From contig JAYMTL010000154.1 of the NCBI GenBank assembly GCA_036897445.1, positions 1 through 45,620 of the forward strand: 45,620 nucleotides of DNA. The letters run 5' to 3'. The position numbers and the translations under genes were made by a program. This document shows positions 44,205-45,620 of the stretch, in pieces. The first letter of the stretch is position 1; the number at the start of each line of letters is the position of its first letter. This DNA is from Pelargonium tetragonum (taxonomy: Eukaryota; Streptophyta; Magnoliopsida; Geraniales; Geraniaceae). The notes beneath the pieces are model-generated. The model was not told the origin of the DNA. It made no database searches and worked only from the letters and a program-made list of their open reading frames with translations.

Positions 44205-45315
44205 GAATCAAAAAATAGGCAGGGATAGGCCCTTAACAAGAGTTAAAGATTATAACTAAACACCCATAAGGTGGGCTTTTGCTGGATTATAAGCAACAAC
44301 TTTGACCGGGAGAATAAACAAGGCATTTAGTGTCCTCCTACGACATCTTTTTGGAATTTGAAAAGAGGCAGTTCGCTCAATAAATAAAAGAAAACGAGGG
44401 ACTTACATACTAAAGAACTTATACTACTAAAAATCTCAAGTATTCGCGTCTATAAACACGGACTCCTTACCAAAAAGTGGAACTCTGCTTTTCGCTAAAC
44501 ATATCTCTAACTCAATAGGTTTCCCTTAGTTATGAAGTTAAAATTAGTTTAGTACTGCTTCGGGAATTACATAGAAAAGGCTTTCCCGCGGAGACTCACT
44601 TTATTTTTATACTATACTAAACCCTTATCAGAAGTATGTCAGGAAAATATCCAGTTACTTGAAACTTCCCAATTGGATATAAGATAGTGTTTACCATTGC
44701 ATAAGTAGCACCCTTAACCCCGACCCTATTTATTTTAGTTTTATACTTTTGTTGAATGATGAGAAGCTAAAAGAGAAAAAATCTTGCCTATCTTTTATTT
44801 TACTCAAATTTATGTATATACCTCCTAAGTTTAGTTATCAGGGTTTATAAAAATTTCCTCTGACTCGTCTTATGTCTTATAACCATATAAAAGTAAAGTA
44901 ATCCTACCTACAAAAATACCAGTAACCTTAAAATCTTCATTTTAATAATTACTAAGTAAAGACAGAATTCTAATACAATATGTATCCGCTGCTATACTAA
45001 ATATTCTTACCAAACTAGTGTATAGGAACGGAAGACACGAGTTTCTTAAGATAGAGGATTAAAGATTTTACCTACTAAGTGTGAAAAACACTAACAAGGA
45101 AACCCCGATAAAGGCAACGTAGGATTTTAAACAATGTCAGATATAGAAGCAGGGAATAGTAGAATTTATATAATCAAAAAGCACAAGCTTCGAGTTCGCA
45201 AGAACTTTTTTCAAAATGAAAATGTAGTCCCAATTCCGAGTCTTTTTTATTTAAAAGAACCTATACTGGAATAACTTAAGTTTAAAACTTTATATTATAG
45301 ATTTTCGTAGACAAG
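44205..45315. other. Spacer, no gene seen
   Basis: No open frame of note, no tRNA and no family copy was recognised before 45.3 kb. Confidence 0.5.
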
Positions 45316-45317
45316 TG

Positions 45318-45455
45318 TTAAGCCTAAGTCAATAGAATAAGGAGTAAGCATAAACTGTTGGTGGGTATTATAAAGCGTGCATACATATTCTAAATACTAC
45401 ATAGTTTACCTCCTTCGTGTCAGTCGGGAGCACAGACACTATCATTATTCTATAC
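45318..45455 (+). repeat. Dispersed family copy B
   Basis: AGTCAATAGAATAAGGAGTA (45327-45346), CTGTTGGTGGGTATTATAA (45355-45373) and TTACCTCCTTCGTGTCAGTC, then GGGAGCACAGACAC (45406-45438) align with copy A (AGTCAATAGAAATAAGTAA, GTTGGTGGGTGCTATAA, ACCTTCCTCCGCTTCG, CAGTCGGTAACA). An open stretch through the core reads SLPPSCQSGAQTLSLFY. It lies close to the window end; any downstream part beyond it is not visible. Confidence 0.6.
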
Positions 45456-45620
45456 TACTAAATTTGTATCCTCCATAAAGTACTATGACTAATATAATAT
45501 ACCTTACCTGATTATCTATTAAGACTATCTATACAACTAGCGTATACTGTATTATATTTGTATTACTACCTATATAGATAAGTAACACTAATACAGAAAA
45601 CATATAAGACTAAAAAAATG

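Overview
No intact gene can be supported anywhere in this 45.6 kb window. There is no long open frame, no recognisable conserved protein and no complete rRNA or tRNA. The base composition is AT-rich (roughly 35% GC judged by eye). The longest open frame is about 100 codons, which at this composition is what chance alone gives. The texture suggests non-coding spacer of a large, expanded organellar genome, most likely a plant or green-algal mitochondrion: degenerate tRNA-like pieces with GGTTCGAATC-type T-loops, many short GC-rich palindromes embedded in A/T runs, diverged short repeats, and alternating strand-skew domains. That assignment is inference. A fungal mitochondrion, another organelle or nuclear DNA are not excluded, and the window could be a gene-poor chromosome of a multipartite organelle genome.

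Layout. 1.07-1.9 kb: two Lys-rich decayed open stretches and a copy of a dispersed repeat. 2.5 kb: a tRNA-like remnant on the minus strand. 5.1-9.4 kb: a pyrimidine-rich (C>G) domain holding a diverged repeat triplet. 6.6-6.9 kb: a basic open frame followed by a tRNA-like end. 17.3-17.8 kb and 21.0-21.4 kb: the two most coding-like decayed stretches. 27.5-30.85 kb: a G-rich (G>C) domain with sharp edges, flanked by C-rich domains (25.2-27.4 and 30.86-34.1 kb). 34.8-35.1, 40.6-41.2, 43.0, 43.7-43.8 and 45.3-45.4 kb: further copies of the dispersed repeat. The 40.6-41.2 kb copy is the best preserved and lies between two diverged direct repeats. 43.0-43.8 kb: a compositionally distinct purine-rich patch with a cluster of minus-strand tRNA-like T-arms.

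The main discovery candidate is the dispersed family. A core (GTTGGTG ... ATTACCTC ... CAGTCGG ... GATAAACNCAGAAG) and a purine-rich upstream part (AACAAGTAAGG ... CAGAATAAGA) recur in both orientations. Several copies carry Lys/Ala/Gln-rich open stretches with a recurring Gly-Ile-Ala-His-(Lys/Asn) motif. I do not recognise it as a known element. Whether it ever coded for protein is unresolved, because purine-rich DNA translates to Lys/Arg/Glu-rich peptides by default.
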